In this document: in pieces, positions 54,365 through 64,000 of the stretch
How positions within the stretch are numbered: the first letter of the stretch is position 1
How the letters are laid out: each line of letters opens with the position of its first letter
Assembly (NCBI GenBank): GCA_963978905.1
Contig: OZ022256.1
Location: 47,478,001 to 47,542,000, forward strand
Source of the DNA: Trichostrongylus colubriformis
Taxonomy: Eukaryota > Nematoda > Chromadorea > Rhabditida > Trichostrongylidae
Reading direction: 5' to 3'
Length of the DNA: 64,000 nt
The notes under the pieces: model-generated
Told to the model about the DNA's origin: nothing
What the model saw: only the letters and a program-made list of their open reading frames with translations
Databases searched by the model: none
Translations under genes and position numbers: made by a program

Positions 54365-54642
54365 CTACTAATATGTTGTGTGGGCGCTTTAGGGTCGACC
54401 CGACAGGCGAAGCAGATCTGGCGACATTAGTTTTTCGAGGCTCTTTATCAGCCCTCATCAACTGCTTTCTTTTTCGGTCCACCACCGCTGGGCTCCCCTT
54501 ATCACCTCCTCTACCCTGTGAAATTCAGGATCCCACCTTTGCTGCGACGCGAAATATGAATTTTCGGTCAAACAGACACACACACAAACACACACATACC
54601 AACAGACACACTTAGCCGATTATATATAAAGTGGGATGACGC
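54365..54642 (+). repeat. Right end of the tandem-repeat element, copy 3
   Basis: The last unit, the CA-type microsatellite (54574-54612) and the terminal motif CTTAGCCGATTATATATAAA match the end of copy 1. Confidence 0.65.
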
Positions 54643-54649
54643 ATTCTGA

Positions 54650-56420
54650 ATTTAAGACATGTGGTTGGCAGAGTGATGTGGTAATGAGGAACTCTTGATG
54701 TGAGTCATGTAAAGGAAACGGGAGAGAGGGTAGGGAGACTATATACAGCGGAATTCTCGGTGAACGCTTAGTCTCTGAGGGGAAGCAAGCGAAGTTTTTA
54801 AGACTTTCCGTAACAGTGGATGTAGTGAAGAAGGTGAACGATAGTAGAGGCTAAAGTGATAATACTATATAGTGTTACTGTAGTATTCATCAAAATTACG
54901 TGATGCTTGAAGTGAAGACTTTTGTGGAGGACACGTTCACCGTTCAGTATTAAAGGAGTGAATGCGTGAAATATCCTTGCTATCACAACCACTGCCTTCA
55001 AATGTATGCCTTGTGTGTGGGAGGTTAGACTAGATGTGGATGAGTGGTGGAGTAGAGAGAGTAAGAAGTTCAAGAAGAGAGTTCATACACTGTCACAAGT
55101 GACCAAACGCAACAGTCGTACATGTACATACATACATCCACATACATGCAACCATGCTGCGCGGACGCGACATCGCAAAATGGCTCCCATTATACTGCCT
55201 CCTGCGAATAGCGCAAACATGGAAATATTCACTCTATAAATAGGTGATAGAGCGCGGTGCGTTCCACTCGTCACAACAACTCCACCTCCATTTATTTTCT
55301 TAAGAGGCCAGTTACTATGTAAGTGCAATGGGTGCTTCTTCTGTACACGTCGTCCTTTGTATCAAATTTCAAGCAAGTAATGAAGGTAAATGAATGTTAT
55401 AACCAAGTAATGAGTGCGCTTTCCGACGAATTCGTTTACCTAGATGTCGTAGTGGTGGGTATAAGTGTGGACGTGTGGAAGTTGTTATGTGCCTGGTGCC
55501 AGTTCTAGGGATAAGGGAATTTCTCTTCTTCTATTAGGCAAAAATATACGCTTGACACTGCAAAGCGACGGAATTTTTCTAAAACATTCCTTGAGTCCCT
55601 CCCCGCCCTTTGAGTTCCCCCTAACCCTCTACTCCGTCATTGAAGGAGGAGTGTTAAAAAGACAAATGTGCAAAAGGGAAATTCCGCCGAAAGCGCATCG
55701 TCATCGCGCTTTCGTTGTAGTCGCAGACTTTCTTATGTTTTGTCTTTAAATATGCCTTATCCGTTTAAGAGAGAGCATGCAGCCGATTGTCCGCAAAGCG
55801 AACTACAACGCGTGTTTGGTAAGAAGGTCGAAAAATAGACGACTGTTTAGTTATATCAGACTTATCAGAGGAAGATACGGAGCTTGTTAAGTGAGAGGAT
55901 GTGTACGATACTCGCCGATATCAGGAGTTCAAGAGTGGATACTTTTTAACTACCGGATCCTCGGACAGGTGTCATGGGACTTACTTCCTTGCAGTGACGC
56001 TACGCTGAAGGCGCCGCCTCAGCGGCGAGGCAAGAGCAGGTTCAAGGTTTCATCGGTAAAGACTCTGAGGAAGTCGTATATGGTCCGCGTGAGGGGGTTG
56101 TCATCCTAAACGTTATCTACGATAGATTAAATCTCTCACACTGAAGGTAAAAGGAGTGAAGAGAAGACAAGATGAGACGGACCACCCAGGTTCAAAAATG
56201 AAAATAATCGTTGGGTTAATCTTCACCTAAAAATCTCGAGAATATACAAAAACAGCATCCCGCATGAAACTAGGTAGGACACAAGAATTTCAGCATAAGC
56301 TTGCGACGTTACTGTAGAAAGGCGAGAGTATGGACAGACGTCGGAGATAAACACACAGATTAGTAGCTTACTTTCTTGGGGTAAGTAGGTCGTTAGGTAA
56401 CTACTCACGCTGCATCTTTG
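54650..56420. other. Intergenic, no supported gene
   Basis: Several short frames on both strands lack known domains. Nothing else stands out. Confidence 0.4.
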
Positions 56421-56427
56421 ATGCGGC

Positions 56428-56550
56428 TACTCCGTGCACCCTCACGGTGTTGTGCCTGCTTGAACACAACCATCTCACGCTCACCCAACCAAATCACTCT
56501 AACCCTGAACGAAAAATTTCCCATGTGGGGCTCACAAGAAGAAGGAAACT
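56428..56550 (+). repeat. Dispersed ~200-bp repeat, copy 4 (partial)
   Basis: It shares TGCACCCTCACGGTGTTGTG and TTGAACACAACC with copy 2 at 30530-30745. It is directly followed by the end motif of a tandem-repeat element. Confidence 0.65.
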
Positions 56551-56555
56551 TGCTA

Positions 56556-57545
56556 TCCTACACTATATAATTCGCTTAGTATCTCTGTGCGTGTGCGTGC
56601 GTGTCCGTCTGTCTGTCTGTCACGAAATACATATCTCGCGTCGCAGCAAAGCTGGGACGCTGAATTTCACAAGTGATATGGGGGTTGGTAAGGGGACCTA
56701 GGTGGTGGTGGACCGAAAGTAATAGCAGCTAATGAGGGCTGATAAGGAGCCTCGGAAGGCAAATGTCGCCAAATCCGTTTCGTTTTTCGCATTGGTTCCG
56801 GAGCGTTCATACTCACAGGTGTTTTGCGGAGTGGGACGAGGACATTGATGGTGGGTGATCCAGCTTGATAACGGTTGATAAGATTCGATAAGGAGCATGA
56901 GAAGCAAATGTCGTCAAACTCGTTTCGTCTTTCGCGTTGATCCAAGAGCGCCGACTCTCATGGGTGTTTAGCAGAATGGGACCGGTACATTAGTAGTGGG
57001 TGATCCAAACTGATAATGGTTGATAAGCTTCGATTAGGAGCGTGAGAAGGAAAATGTCATCGAGGCCGGTACCCTTTTGCGGATAAAAGTGGAATGTTCA
57101 CATTTGCAAATATCGCAGGGTACAGGGACCCCAATGGTACTGTTGGGTACAGAGGCTTCAGTGAAATTGATAACGGCTTACGGTAGCTGAGAACCGTTAG
57201 GAATCGGATGGTTTGAAATCTTTCACATCGCTTGCTACTACTATACGACCGCTTTAGCAAAAGCGTCTGATACTCAGTGCCATTAGGTGAACATATTTTG
57301 TTTACAGTCCAGTTCCCGAAGGCTGGCAGGGCGTGGCCTACAGAGTTAGGTGAGAGTGTGTGGCGGGATGAGAGAGATCGATACAAGTCCGTAGGCCTCG
57401 CCCCGCTAGCCGTCGAGAAATGGACTGTATGTCCTGATATCACTGACCAATGTATCGACCGCTGGATTGCCTAGCGTTCCGAAAAATGGTGCACGTCTCT
57501 TGATATTGCGATCTATATTGATAATCATGATACACTTATAGCACT
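56556..57545 (-). mobile_element. Composite 145-bp tandem-repeat element, copy 4
   Basis: It starts ATCCTACACTATATAATTCG, has a CTGT/GTGC microsatellite (56580-56620), then three diverged 145-bp units to about 57060. The single-copy head follows (57060-57545), matching 26380-26700 on the other strand. A 123-bp MITE is inserted in the head. Confidence 0.7.
57305..57427 (+). mobile_element. MITE family E, copy 1 (with empty site known)
   Basis: A 123-bp palindromic element with ends CAGTCCAGTTCCCGA and TCGAGAAATGGACTG, flanked by TA (57303-57304, 57428-57429). The paralogous copy at 26460-26475 lacks it and has one TA. TA duplication indicates mobilisation by a Tc1/mariner-type transposase. 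Confidence 0.9.
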
Positions 57546-57559
57546 GTTATGAACAAAGG

Positions 57560-58280
57560 TCATATGCACTGCACGATGAGCCATGCCCGATGGGCAAACG
57601 ACTCCTACAGCTATGATTGAGAAATAACCGCGCGCATACAGCGAGGTATTCCTTTCGCACATCTGTCCGTTCACAGACACTCCTCTTTAAGGTGGCATCC
57701 TGAATTTCAAAGTGTTCTAAGAGATGGTTCGAGACCAATGTCAGCCATTCTTCGCTACGATTAATTTTTCAACATTTAATCCAAATCAGAAAAACTTCAA
57801 GGGTTTGAATACTGCAAATATGAGTGATGTAAACAGCATCCTTACCGTGTCTTCAAAGTAGTCAAGCTTTTGGAATAATAGTTGAATATTGCGGCTACAT
57901 AAGTCGAATGTCGTTCTGAATAGAGTTCTCACAACTGCAACATTTGTAAATGTGCTATCCGGCAATGTTTTGATATCCGGCAAGGACTTCTCTTGTCAAA
58001 TTCATAGACGATCAAAAATGACATGTAAGCAGGTTGTCATTGTACACTCTAGGTCAACAAGGAATGTATGAAAGACAGTGGTGCTTTCGAATTAGCTCCA
58101 GTCTCAAATTCGGGTTCTTTAGATTTCAGATTCCATGCTGAGCTTTCTAATTGGCTGGTCTTCACTGAATGGACTCTTGTTATATATTTTTGCACTGTGC
58201 GCTAATAAGGCGCACAATAAAGGTTAGACATGTATTATATGTAGTTGGGCAGAGCAACGTAGAGCCCTCCACTACTTCAG
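57560..58280. other. Intergenic, no supported gene
   Basis: AT-rich sequence without a recognisable gene. Confidence 0.4.
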
Positions 58281-58289
58281 TAGATTCGC

Positions 58290-59112
58290 CCAAAAGAGAT
58301 TGTCTTAGCAGGTACAGACAGAAAAGTCGGAGGAGGTCGCAAAAAGTCGGCAAAAGAAAGTGCTGAAAGACACAGCAGAAGTACAATAAGTAGTAGTGAA
58401 GGAAGCGGAGTAAAAGTGAATCAAGAAAAAATCCGAAGGAACAAGACAAGACATGCCTGTAAAACTAGGTTAAAACAAAGAAGAATCAGACATGTGAAAA
58501 GCCGAAGTGAAGACGAAAACGTAGGCAGTAAAATCTCAAGCATAAGTGGAAGCAGCGAAAATGATGGTAAGGTGGGCCTTCAGTGACATATGTATATGGA
58601 GCACTAAATCTGTGCAAAATGCTAGAAGCTTATGAAGCTACTCGTGAACCGATAGGATCACTTTTAAGGGCAGCATTTCGAAGAAAGGAGAGGAGCAGCA
58701 TGTGCAATGGGGTGGCAAGAAAAGGAGTGAGAACTGCCTTAGAAAGCAATAGCAAAGGAATTTGTAACAAGAATGTTGCAGGAAAGTTCAAACGAAGCAA
58801 GACTGTAGGCAGTAGAGCGGAAAGCGTCAGCAAATCTGCGAGCTTCGGCAAAGATGCAAATAACCAGGTGAGTTAATCAGTATATTCAGCTGTAGTATAT
58901 CGAAATCCATGATTCCTGAAATTGTATGGTTTTCTAATCGTTTTTCTAGAGCGCAACGTCGAACGAGGAGGAGAAAATGCGGATAGTTGCGAGAGGAAAC
59001 AAAAGGAGTACGTTCACAATCGTATTACAGAAAACAGGCAGTGAGACGTGTGGCAGGATATGTAGGTTTAGGAGAAGAGAAGAGGGACCAACTTGCGAGA
59101 AGTCGAACAGAT
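58290..59112 (+). CDS. Hypothetical Lys/Arg/Ser-rich protein
   Basis: Three blocks are open and have similar composition. The first, about 58290-58564, has RKVGGGRKKSAKESAERHS and SSISGSSENDG and ends at a GTAAGG donor. The second, 58583-58867, has FRRKERSSMCNGVARKG and SVSKSASFGKDANNQ and ends at GTGAGT. The third, 58952-59112, follows TTTTTCTAG with SATSNEEEKMRIVARG and stops at TAG. The second intron joins in phase. The first and second blocks are only 17 bp apart and do not join in phase, so an indel is likely there. No domain is recognised, no start was found, and it may be a decayed gene or chance. Confidence 0.35.
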
Positions 59113-59428
59113 AGCGAAGAAGCGGACCGTATAACAGGCCTAAATGAAGGTTTTGGAACAAATAGTAAAGTGGGTTTGCAAACTCGTTGAATTGTGTTGA
59201 TGTTGATGATCGAATTCCTGACCTGACGGCAGCAACGCCGCTTTAATCCCTGCCGGGAGGCAGAGCGGTTTAGCATCTCTATGGCCTCGAATACACGCAC
59301 CACCTCTTAATTTTTTCGTGGAGCTATCGTGGAGAGATTTGTACGAGAAGAAAAGTGATACTGCGACATGGTACCCGTTCCGCTCGATGTACCGTTGAAT
59401 GCAGCCAGTCAACCAACAGTCTTCGCGA

Positions 59429-59521
59429 TATCCCATGATGGTTATGTCCCACTAACTCGGACATAACCATCATGGGATAGTTGATTACACATCAGTCCTG
59501 GGACTGATGTGTAATCAACTA
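59429..59521. other. Two abutting perfect hairpins
   Basis: The first stem is 21 bp (59429-59449 with 59459-59479, loop 9). The second is 21 bp (59478-59498 with 59501-59521, loop 2). The stems overlap by two bases. The two stem sequences are unrelated to each other. Confidence 0.9.
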
Positions 59522-59806
59522 ATCAAATTTACTGATTGAGGTTATGAAGCCATAGAAGTGCTTTATAGAGTAGCTTATCGGAAGAAGACCAGAAACAGGA
59601 GCAAAAGCGAGAGGGTGGCAAAGGAGAGAAAAAGAGTAAGGTTATATTTGTAACGAGAAAAATCAAAAAGGACCCTCTTCGCTATATGTATAGATGGATT
59701 GGCATCAATTTCCTCTTTTTTCATGTCAATTTTCCCATTGATGTGATAATTAGGCTGGATGTAAACATTTGCTGCACTAATCACTTACGGCTAGGCAAAT
59801 AAAATA

Positions 59807-59929
59807 CAGTCCATTTCCCGAGGGTTGGCAGGGCGAGGCCTACGGACTTGCATCGATCTCTCTCACTCCGCCACACACTCTCACCCAGCTCTGTAGGCCA
59901 CGCCCTGCCAGCCTTCGGGAACTGGACTA
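59807..59929 (-). mobile_element. MITE family E, copy 2
   Basis: Also 123 bp, with ends CAGTCCATTTCCCGA and GGGAACTGGACTA and TA on both sides (59805-59806, 59930-59931). It is inverted relative to copy 1 and stands directly left of the solo LTR. Confidence 0.88.
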
Positions 59930-59938
59930 TACCATTAT

Positions 59939-60478
59939 TGTCAGGCAAATAAAATACCGTACTAAACATGACAAGACACAACATGGATATATGACAAATG
60001 AATAACATGTAAAATACACAACAAGAAATACGACACACATTTATCACGTAATAACAACAATACAAAGTATCATACCTGGCTCCCAAAAGTCGCCTCCGCT
60101 AGGGCGACTTCCGGCAGTCGGTTGACGTAGCAGACCCCCATCCGGCTGATATCACGTAGCCATATGGCCGACGGTGTCTCGCATGAGGATCCAACCAAGG
60201 CTGCTCCCAGTCGGGGAGCAGGGGTAGACACCGGCCAACTCATGTGCCAGCGCTCCACTACTCGGGAGCTGGAGGTGCACCGCACCCCCCGACCCCGAGC
60301 AACATCATGGCGTTGCTCGGTGAAAACCGACTGGCAGCTGGCAGCCGTCCTTTTATACCGGCTTCGACCACAGAGGGCGGAGCCACCGCATGTCGCCTGA
60401 CGCGACAAGCGGCGCCGCAGCGCGGAAGGGCCGGGGAGCACGGTGCCCCTGAGACCATAGTCGCGGCGATCCGCGACA
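59939..60478 (-). repeat. Solo LTR
   Basis: A 540-bp sequence starts TGTCAGGCAA and ends ATCCGCGACA, with TTAT at 59935-59938 and again at 60479-60482. TG...CA ends plus a 4-bp duplication fit a solo LTR. Its GC-rich half holds, on the minus strand, GGTATAAAAGG near 60343-60353, a TATA box, so the element it came from was oriented minus. No homology to the LTRs at 3004 and 14584 is visible. Confidence 0.75.
60343..60353 (-). promoter_or_regulatory. TATA box of the solo LTR
   Basis: GGTATAAAAGG on the minus strand inside the GC-rich half of the solo LTR. Confidence 0.5.
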
Positions 60479-60482
60479 TTAT

Positions 60483-61517
60483 TATTGTAAATGTCAATTG
60501 GGACGAGGATTCAACTGAGCACAACTTTCTACCTCTAGCCCTAGTGTGGTTGTAGTTTCGGTGCTATCCTACTAACAAGAAGTGTCTTCTTATAGGGTGT
60601 GCCCCAGAAAAATGGTAGTGGTGCTATCGTCGAGCATCCTTTTTTACCTAACACAAACGCCAAAAACACAACAGCCAAAAACGGTTGTCATATTCGTGAT
60701 TAGCGCCCCTATTAACATCTCCCTGAGCGAAGTTTCAGGGGAAATCATTTTTGTGACCAACTCACTGTATCCGGTGGGGGGATTGTTAAATAGTGCCAAA
60801 GTTTTAAACCTAAAAGGTACGACTCAAACTTATGAGTCACACTGAATGATTCTGCATAAAACAAGCTCAAAGCAATTCAATGTCACCATCCATACATCGC
60901 ATGGAAATAATCAATTAGAAAAAACCGCTCGCCTTTTTGGTCGCAATATCACGATTAGCTTCAGAAAAGCGGCCTATGAGCTCGACAGAGGATCGCAGAA
61001 AACAGAATAGAATGAAAGGAAGGAAAGCGCGTTATGTTCAACAAAAATTATCTGTGGTGGACCACAGTTCCAGCTGCTCTTTCATCAGTGGGACAGAATA
61101 GTAACCCTGTTAACAACTTTTGAACTGCGCACATTACATATCTTCGGTTAAAAGTTTCGTCCAACCAACGCCAAGTTAATAGAGATCATAAAATTGTCTA
61201 CTCCGTAATAATTGCCTTTTCGATTCGCGGGAATAAAACCACGAATTCCATGAACCAAAATCACCACAGGCATCGAATGCGATCACCTATGCTTTCTTGA
61301 TCTAGTCATTGGAAGAATCACAATCAACCGTGCTTTGTTTGTTCCAAAAAGCTCGTAATATATAAATTCTCCAAGGAACACTAAGCAATATCAGCCTGAA
61401 AATAGGGCGTGCGGCAAGTGTCGAGACCAAATTCTACGCATTTATTGTATCTCAGCGGACGGTTTTACCTTTCCACATTTATGTATCTCGCCTTCCCTCC
61501 TCAATCCAGCGTAATAC
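60483..61517. other. Intergenic, upstream of the proline-rich gene
   Basis: No supported gene. The frame 60582-60845 has no known domain. Confidence 0.4.
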
Positions 61518-62768
61518 ATGAGCACCGGCCAGAAGATCCCGTGTCGCTTTACTCCCGATAAGGTAAAAAAAAACTTACATTTGCAAATACAAAGAAACGG
61601 TTAGCTGAGTGACCTCTTGTAGAAGCTCGTTGAGCCCCTAAAAATAGTTGCTCATTGAGCTGCTTTTTTTGTCTTTGCAAGTGGGAATTGTTCTGCTGTC
61701 TACAAGGCTTGTCGTTGACAAATTAGGCTGCTCATACTGCACTGTACACTGCAGCTTGTAAGCCATTATATGTCTCCAATTCTTTGTCATTGTTCACACT
61801 CACATCGTGTCTTGGTACTCCTCGGATGTCCCTATTAAGTGATATTCGAACCAACTTTGTAGTTTCATAACCATTTTACCGACAACGGGGATTGGCGATG
61901 GTTGAGAATTATCACCTAAAACGCTAAATTGTAGAACGTATAGCGATCCGTTTTCTTCTTTTGTTTATTAGTGTTCACTTATATATTCCTCTCAGAGCGC
62001 TCTAAGGAGGGATCGAAAGAACGCTGGAAGATTTTGAAATTCCTCAAAAAGGGCAGTGCAGAAGACGGTAAGCTGAAGAGAACAAAAGGCACACAAGAAT
62101 CCTACGACCAACAGGAGGATAATGAAGCGCCTCCCAAAAGACCAGAAGCAGAGCGCACACCTGAAAGGAAGTATCCACCAGCAGGTGGATATCGGCCCGA
62201 TGGGAACTATCCGCCACCGTTCCAACAATCACCGTATCCGCCACCGTATCAGCAATCACCGTATCCACCGCCACCTCCGCAAGAGCAATGGAGACCACCG
62301 CCACCTCCACAAGAGCAGTGGAATCCCCCGCCACCACCTCCACCACCACCCCAACCATCACCAGCTCCACCTCAGAAGGGCGGCTATATATTTGACACAG
62401 ATCAGTACTTTGACACAGGATCTGGCAAAGGTGGTGGCCAGCCGAAAGGACCTCCAGCACCACCACCACCTAACCAACAACCATGGAAACCATCGCCGCC
62501 TCCTCCTCCCCAGCAACCATGGAAACCCCCTCCACCCCCTCCGCCTCCTCCACCCCACCAACCATGGAAACCCCCTCCACCCCCTCCGCCTCCTCCTCCA
62601 CAGCAGCCATGGAAACCCCCTCCACCCCCTCCGCCTCCTCCCCCACAGCAGCCATGGAAACCCCCTCCACCCCCTCCACCTCCTCCTGGACCATTCCGCC
62701 CTCCGCCAGATAAGCCACAATCACCAGCGAAACCATATGAGTTTTGGAAAATGGATCCATATCGATAA
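61518..62768 (+). CDS. Proline-rich repeat protein
   Basis: The main exon runs from an acceptor CCTCTCAG at 61988-61995 to the stop at 62766-62768, about 257 residues. A basic start (KFLKKGSAEDGKLKRTKG) leads into YPPPYQQSPYPPP repeats. A Gly-rich break with GGYIFDTDQYFDTG comes next, then four or five modules of QQPWKPPPPPP, and the end PYEFWKMDPYR. A short first exon, ATG at 61518 to a GTAAAA donor at 61563, is attractive (MSTGQKIPCRFTPDK), but its phase does not fit the main exon, so another small exon must lie between or the start is wrong. The pattern suits an extracellular, cuticle-like or SH3/WW-binding protein. A poly(A) signal AATAAA lies at 62930-62935. The function is not known. 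Confidence 0.6.
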
Positions 62769-62929
62769 GAAGAATCGATCGATTACAACTGTCAATTACC
62801 TGAGACATTTGCATTGCTTTTAAAAATACTATATTATATCTCGGCTTGAAATTACGCACACTTTACAGCGAATTTGCTCCCAGAGTAAGGACTGTTGTAA
62901 AAAACGGTTCATCTTTTGAAAAAAATGTG

Positions 62930-62935
62930 AATAAA
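62930..62935 (+). terminator. Poly(A) signal of the proline-rich gene
   Basis: AATAAA lies about 160 bp after the stop codon, a plausible 3'UTR length in nematodes. Confidence 0.5.
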
Positions 62936-63135
62936 AAATTATGTAGAGAGTGCAAGTGCAATTGCTTTATCCACACAACTTGTTCACAGCTGCCCAAAGA
63001 TTACATGCACACGTGTACTTCTATATTGTCGCAGACCACTTGTTCCTCGCTTTGCCTCTGATATCGCACGTTATTGCGTATTCCCGCCAAGTATCACAGT
63101 GCTGCATGACATCGTTCGATGTGGCAATGATACTA

Positions 63136-63288
63136 CAGTCGATTTCGAAGCGCTAGATAGGGTGTGGTCTGCGTGGTGAGAGTAGCAATGTGGGGCGACA
63201 GTGAGAGTGTGTGGCGGGGTGAAAGAGTTTGATACACTCTCACCCAAGTCCGTAGGCCACGCCCTATCAAACGCTCCTAAATGGACTG
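63136..63288 (-). mobile_element. MITE family E, copy 3
   Basis: A 153-bp diverged copy with ends CAGTCGATTTCGAAGCG and CGCTCCTAAATGGACTG, flanked by TA (63134-63135, 63289-63290). It shares GAGAGTGTGTGGCGGG and CGTAGGCCACGCCCT with the other copies. Confidence 0.82.
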
Positions 63289-63290
63289 TA

Positions 63291-64000
63291 CTCACCTGTT
63301 TGCTCGTGCACCTTGAAATCAAATGAGATATTCTTTACAAGTTTTGGGAGCCACGATTTCCATAAAGAATGGTGTAGTGATGGGGGGGGGGATGGAACTT
63401 GTTAAAAGTCCAATAGGCATCTTTAAGTGCTCTCACACGATCGAAATGTCAAAAGCGCAGTAGATGGCTCTAACATGATTGAAATGCAATGGCGCCGTAG
63501 ATGTTCCATACATGCAGGATCCTGTAACGCTACAAGAAACTACAGCTTCTCCCGAGAATGGAGCTCCAGGGTGAAGGAATCATTCCACCAATACGAGGTT
63601 CCCTATTTGCATAAGAAAATTGTTTCACTAGGCCGGAGCTCTTTCCACTCAGTTTGGTGCAAAAAAATCTACAGCTTCTCTGGATGAGCAGTTGCGTTAG
63701 AGGGGTTCAACTAGCTTTTGCCTAGTGATACATGACAGAGGTGAGTAGAAAACCATGCGATCAGATGCATGTGAGATAGCTACAGTGCACGTTATTGCCG
63801 CATTAATTATGTATACCAAAACCACAATTAAACATTCAAGAAGATGCACTACTACTAGTATACACTCCTCTATACTCGTGACGTGAAAGTAACGTCGAAT
63901 GCATTACGAGTTTATTATCGTAGGCTATCCCTCCACTACCAATCCCATGATTTCAGAGAGATTGGGATATTGGTTAGTCTGAGCACACTTTTATCCTTTA
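63291..64000. other. Right edge, no supported gene
   Basis: A (G)9 run lies at 63383. The sequence ATCCCTCCACTACCAATCCC near 63928 vaguely recalls the tandem-element end. Nothing can be called. Confidence 0.35.

Noticed and set aside
61518..61562. First exon of the proline-rich gene
   Set aside because: Start and donor look good, but the phase does not match the main exon directly. It is included in the range with a stated doubt only.
62044..62469. Minus-strand and alternative-frame ORFs over the proline-rich gene
   Set aside because: They mirror the repetitive proline codons. The plus frame has the acceptor, clean stop and poly(A) signal.
1..64000. CRISPR arrays, operons, riboswitches, prophage
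   Set aside because: The window is eukaryotic. The tandem repeats seen have no spacer logic and there are no bacterial gene signals.

Overview
The window is nuclear DNA of a nematode, most likely a strongylid (hookworm-like) species. Four things point there: a complete multi-exon Srx-type chemoreceptor gene, an exact copy of the nematode SL1 spliced-leader sequence, a mariner with hookworm-like character, and a very dense load of small inverted-repeat transposons. No bacterial gene organisation is present. Only two host genes can be argued with structure: the Srx receptor (42034-49126, + strand, nine exons) and a proline-rich protein (about 61518-62768, + strand). A Lys/Arg/Ser-rich hypothetical locus (58290-59112) is weaker.

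Region 1 (1-19900) is a nest of mobile elements. A decayed Helitron helicase (780-2935, - strand) abuts an element with terminal inverted repeats of about 940 bp (2968-19492), which carries a decayed reverse transcriptase in its middle. An 11.9-kb Gypsy-type LTR retrotransposon (3004-14909) sits inside the left arm. The intact right arm preserves the empty site, which proves the insertion and its 5-bp duplication TATAT. The retrotransposon has gag, then an ORF joining a Cys-rich, N-glycosylation-site-bearing, membrane-anchored ectodomain to the aspartic protease, then RT-RNase H-integrase. After these come a spliced accessory ORF and, in antisense, a 3'-truncated cDNA of a host PIN-domain gene that still begins with the 22-nt SL1 leader. 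The copy is broken by frameshifts and a stop in the RT region.

Region 2 (19900-42000) is intergenic and repeat-rich. It holds a BEL/Pao RT relic, a multi-copy unidentified protein family, an RRM pseudogene, several MITE families, and composite elements with a 145-bp tandem unit and CA/TG microsatellites.

Region 3 (42000-49130) is the Srx receptor gene, with a complete but dead mariner in its fifth intron. Region 4 (49130-64000) holds TTAA-flanked piggyBac-type MITEs (one an almost perfect foldback), a second mariner relic, three copies of a TA-flanked MITE (one with an identifiable empty paralogous site), a double 21-bp hairpin, a solo LTR with a 4-bp duplication, and the proline-rich gene.

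Host genes and transposons do not form a pathway here. What the window shows best is the order of insertion events, readable from nested elements and empty sites, and one clear case of a trans-spliced host mRNA carried inside a retrotransposon.
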